From NCBI GenBank assembly GCA_025765615.1, contig JAIVFJ010000515.1:1-29160 (forward strand): a stretch of DNA of 29,160 nucleotides. Direction: 5' to 3'. Positions within the stretch are counted from its first letter, which is position 1. Every line of letters starts with the position of its first letter. Position numbers and translations under genes: made by a program. A model generated the notes under the pieces. That model worked only from the letters and a program-made list of their open reading frames with translations, did not search any database and had not been told where the DNA came from. This document shows, in pieces, positions 28,483 to 29,160 of this stretch. The DNA comes from Zopfochytrium polystomum. Taxonomy: Eukaryota > Chytridiomycota > Chytridiomycetes > Chytridiales > Chytridiaceae.

Positions 28483-28495
28483 CCCTAACCCTAAC
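28483..28495 (-). repeat. Telomeric linker between E6 3' end and truncated E5
   Basis: The plus strand reads CCCTAACCCTAAC, again two units, even though the E5 side is a truncation point inside ORF1. The following sense bases AGTGCACAG belong to, or overlap with, the E5 ORF1 sequence. Confidence 0.95.
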
Positions 28496-28566
28496 TTTTC
28501 AACGGGATTTATTCGCTCCAACCCCCCCCCGAGGGAGAGGGTGAGGAATCTGCAACTTTGAAAGTT
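28493..28566 (-). other. E6 3'-terminal stem-loop
   Basis: AACTTTTCAA at 28493-28502 pairs with TTGAAAGTT at 28558-28566 with one bulge. The loop carries the family A G9 run (28522-28530 on the complementary strand). Confidence 0.6.
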
Positions 28567-28785
28567 AAAAAGTGCATACATATGAAATAGGAGAAACATG
28601 TCCAGAGGCAAGAAAGAGCGCCAAGTAGAGAATCAAAAGGCAGAATAGAAAAACAAAGAACAGCAACTAGGTCAAAAAGAAAAAAGAGGAGAGGATCCAC
28701 AGAGGTGATTGAAATTAAACAACAAGAAAACAAATAGATAACAAATGAGGTTCGAAGGACTGCACCTGAAACACTGTACAAACTG
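28496..28785 (-). other. E6 3' UTR
   Basis: This is a family A tail, nearly the same as in E4, with small indels in the purine-rich (plus strand) middle part. Confidence 0.85.
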
Positions 28786-29160
28786 TCACCCAGCTCCAGC
28801 CTCCTCCTCTGAATCAGAGTCCACATGCCCATTGCCGTCCACTGTCCCCTCAACCCCCTCAGTTTCCTTCTTCTTCCACTTCTCCCTTGACTCCCGCCAC
28901 TGTTTGTTCCGCACTGGATCATACGTGGTGATGATGACCGACCTTGCAAGCTTGCGCACCCTGGCTGCTGCCATCCTTTCCTGAATGCTCATATCCTGCC
29001 GGTCCACACGACCTGCCTCCACCACGACCTCTGCCTCCTCTGCCGCTGTTGTCTCTGAAGCATCAGTGAAATTTGCAAGTCCTCCACACTCAATGCGCAT
29101 CTGCATGATCATCCTGCCCAGCTTCATTCCCATCTTCTTTGATGTAATGCGAGTCTCCTT
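28786..29160 (-). CDS. E6 ORF2 C-terminus (partial), family A
   Basis: This covers the last 124 residues or so of a family A ORF2, open from the window edge to the TGA at 28788-28786. It contains the helical stretch KKMGMKLGRMIMQMRIECG, the acidic TDASETTAAEEAEVVVEAG segment, the basic RVRKLARSVIITTYDPVRNKQWRESREKW segment in two parts, and the acidic end SDSEEEAGAG. It lies downstream of the zinc finger, so no catalytic motif is visible. Only a few residues differ from E4. Whether the whole gene is intact cannot be seen. Confidence 0.9.
   Translation of the reverse strand, partial: KETRITSKKMGMKLGRMIMQMRIECGGLANFTDASETTAAEEAEVVVEAGRVDRQDMSIQERMAAARVRKLARSVIITTYDPVRNKQWRESREKWKKKETEGVEGTVDGNGHVDSDSEEEAGAG

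Larger units (their letters stand above)
28496..29160 (-). mobile_element. E6: family A telomeric non-LTR retrotransposon, 3' end only
   Basis: This is the rightmost element, continuing past the window end. The visible part is the 3' UTR and the ORF2 C-terminus, both close to E4. Confidence 0.93.

Noticed and set aside
1..29160. Simple tandem duplication of one unit
   Set aside because: Neighbouring units belong to two diverged families with different truncation and leader types, so separate insertions or exchanges are needed.
1..29160. LTR retrotransposon, CRISPR array or tRNA genes
   Set aside because: No terminal direct repeats, integrase or protease motifs, spacer-repeat pattern or cloverleaf-like sequences were seen; the repeats are whole LINE copies and telomeric linkers.

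Overview
The window is a eukaryotic, retrotransposon-only stretch: a head-to-tail array of six non-LTR (LINE-type) retrotransposons, all with their sense strand on the minus strand. At each of the five internal boundaries the 3' end of one element meets the 5' start of the next across the same short telomeric linker, two TTAGGG-type units (plus strand CCCTAACCCTAAC). No ordinary host gene, RNA gene or bacterial-type feature was found. The setting is therefore a telomeric or subtelomeric array in an organism with TTAGGG telomeres. The ORF1 C-terminal domain and the RT recall LINEs of early-diverging fungi, but that is a weak inference from memory; a protist is possible.

Layout, right to left in transcription order: E6 (family A, only the 3' end, 28496-29160); E5 (family B, 5'-truncated, 23497-28482); E4 (family A, full length and intact, 17444-23482); E3 (family B, full length and intact, 11366-17430); E2 (family B, full length, several frameshifts, 5304-11351); E1 (family A, heavily frameshifted, 1-5289, its 3' end beyond the window). 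Full-length elements are about 6.05 kb: a short 5' leader, ORF1 (about 625-645 residues), ORF2 (about 1250-1260 residues), a roughly 290-nt 3' UTR, then the telomeric linker.

ORF1 is unusual: an N-terminal CxxC...CxxC zinc ribbon, a conserved basic KHRTPPS...KRGR block, a coiled coil, an acidic/low-complexity linker and a conserved C-terminal domain. ORF2 carries an APE-type endonuclease, a reverse transcriptase with FADD, and a C-terminal CCHC zinc finger. ORF2's ATG overlaps ORF1's stop (ATGA in family A, ATGATTGA in family B), which points to termination-reinitiation. The 3' UTRs of both families share a terminal stem-loop running into the telomeric repeat, probably the RT recognition element.

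The most striking signal is an AUG desert: the first 700-800 nt of all four copies that retain a 5' end contain no ATG in any sense frame, yet encode the conserved zinc ribbon. In E3 and E4 the ORF1 frame is closed upstream by a stop with no ATG between that stop and the ribbon, so ORF1 seems to start at a non-AUG codon (a conserved CTG in E1-E3 is the best candidate). The array may thus be a telomere-targeting LINE system with non-AUG start, stop-start coupling and a two-unit telomeric junction rule.
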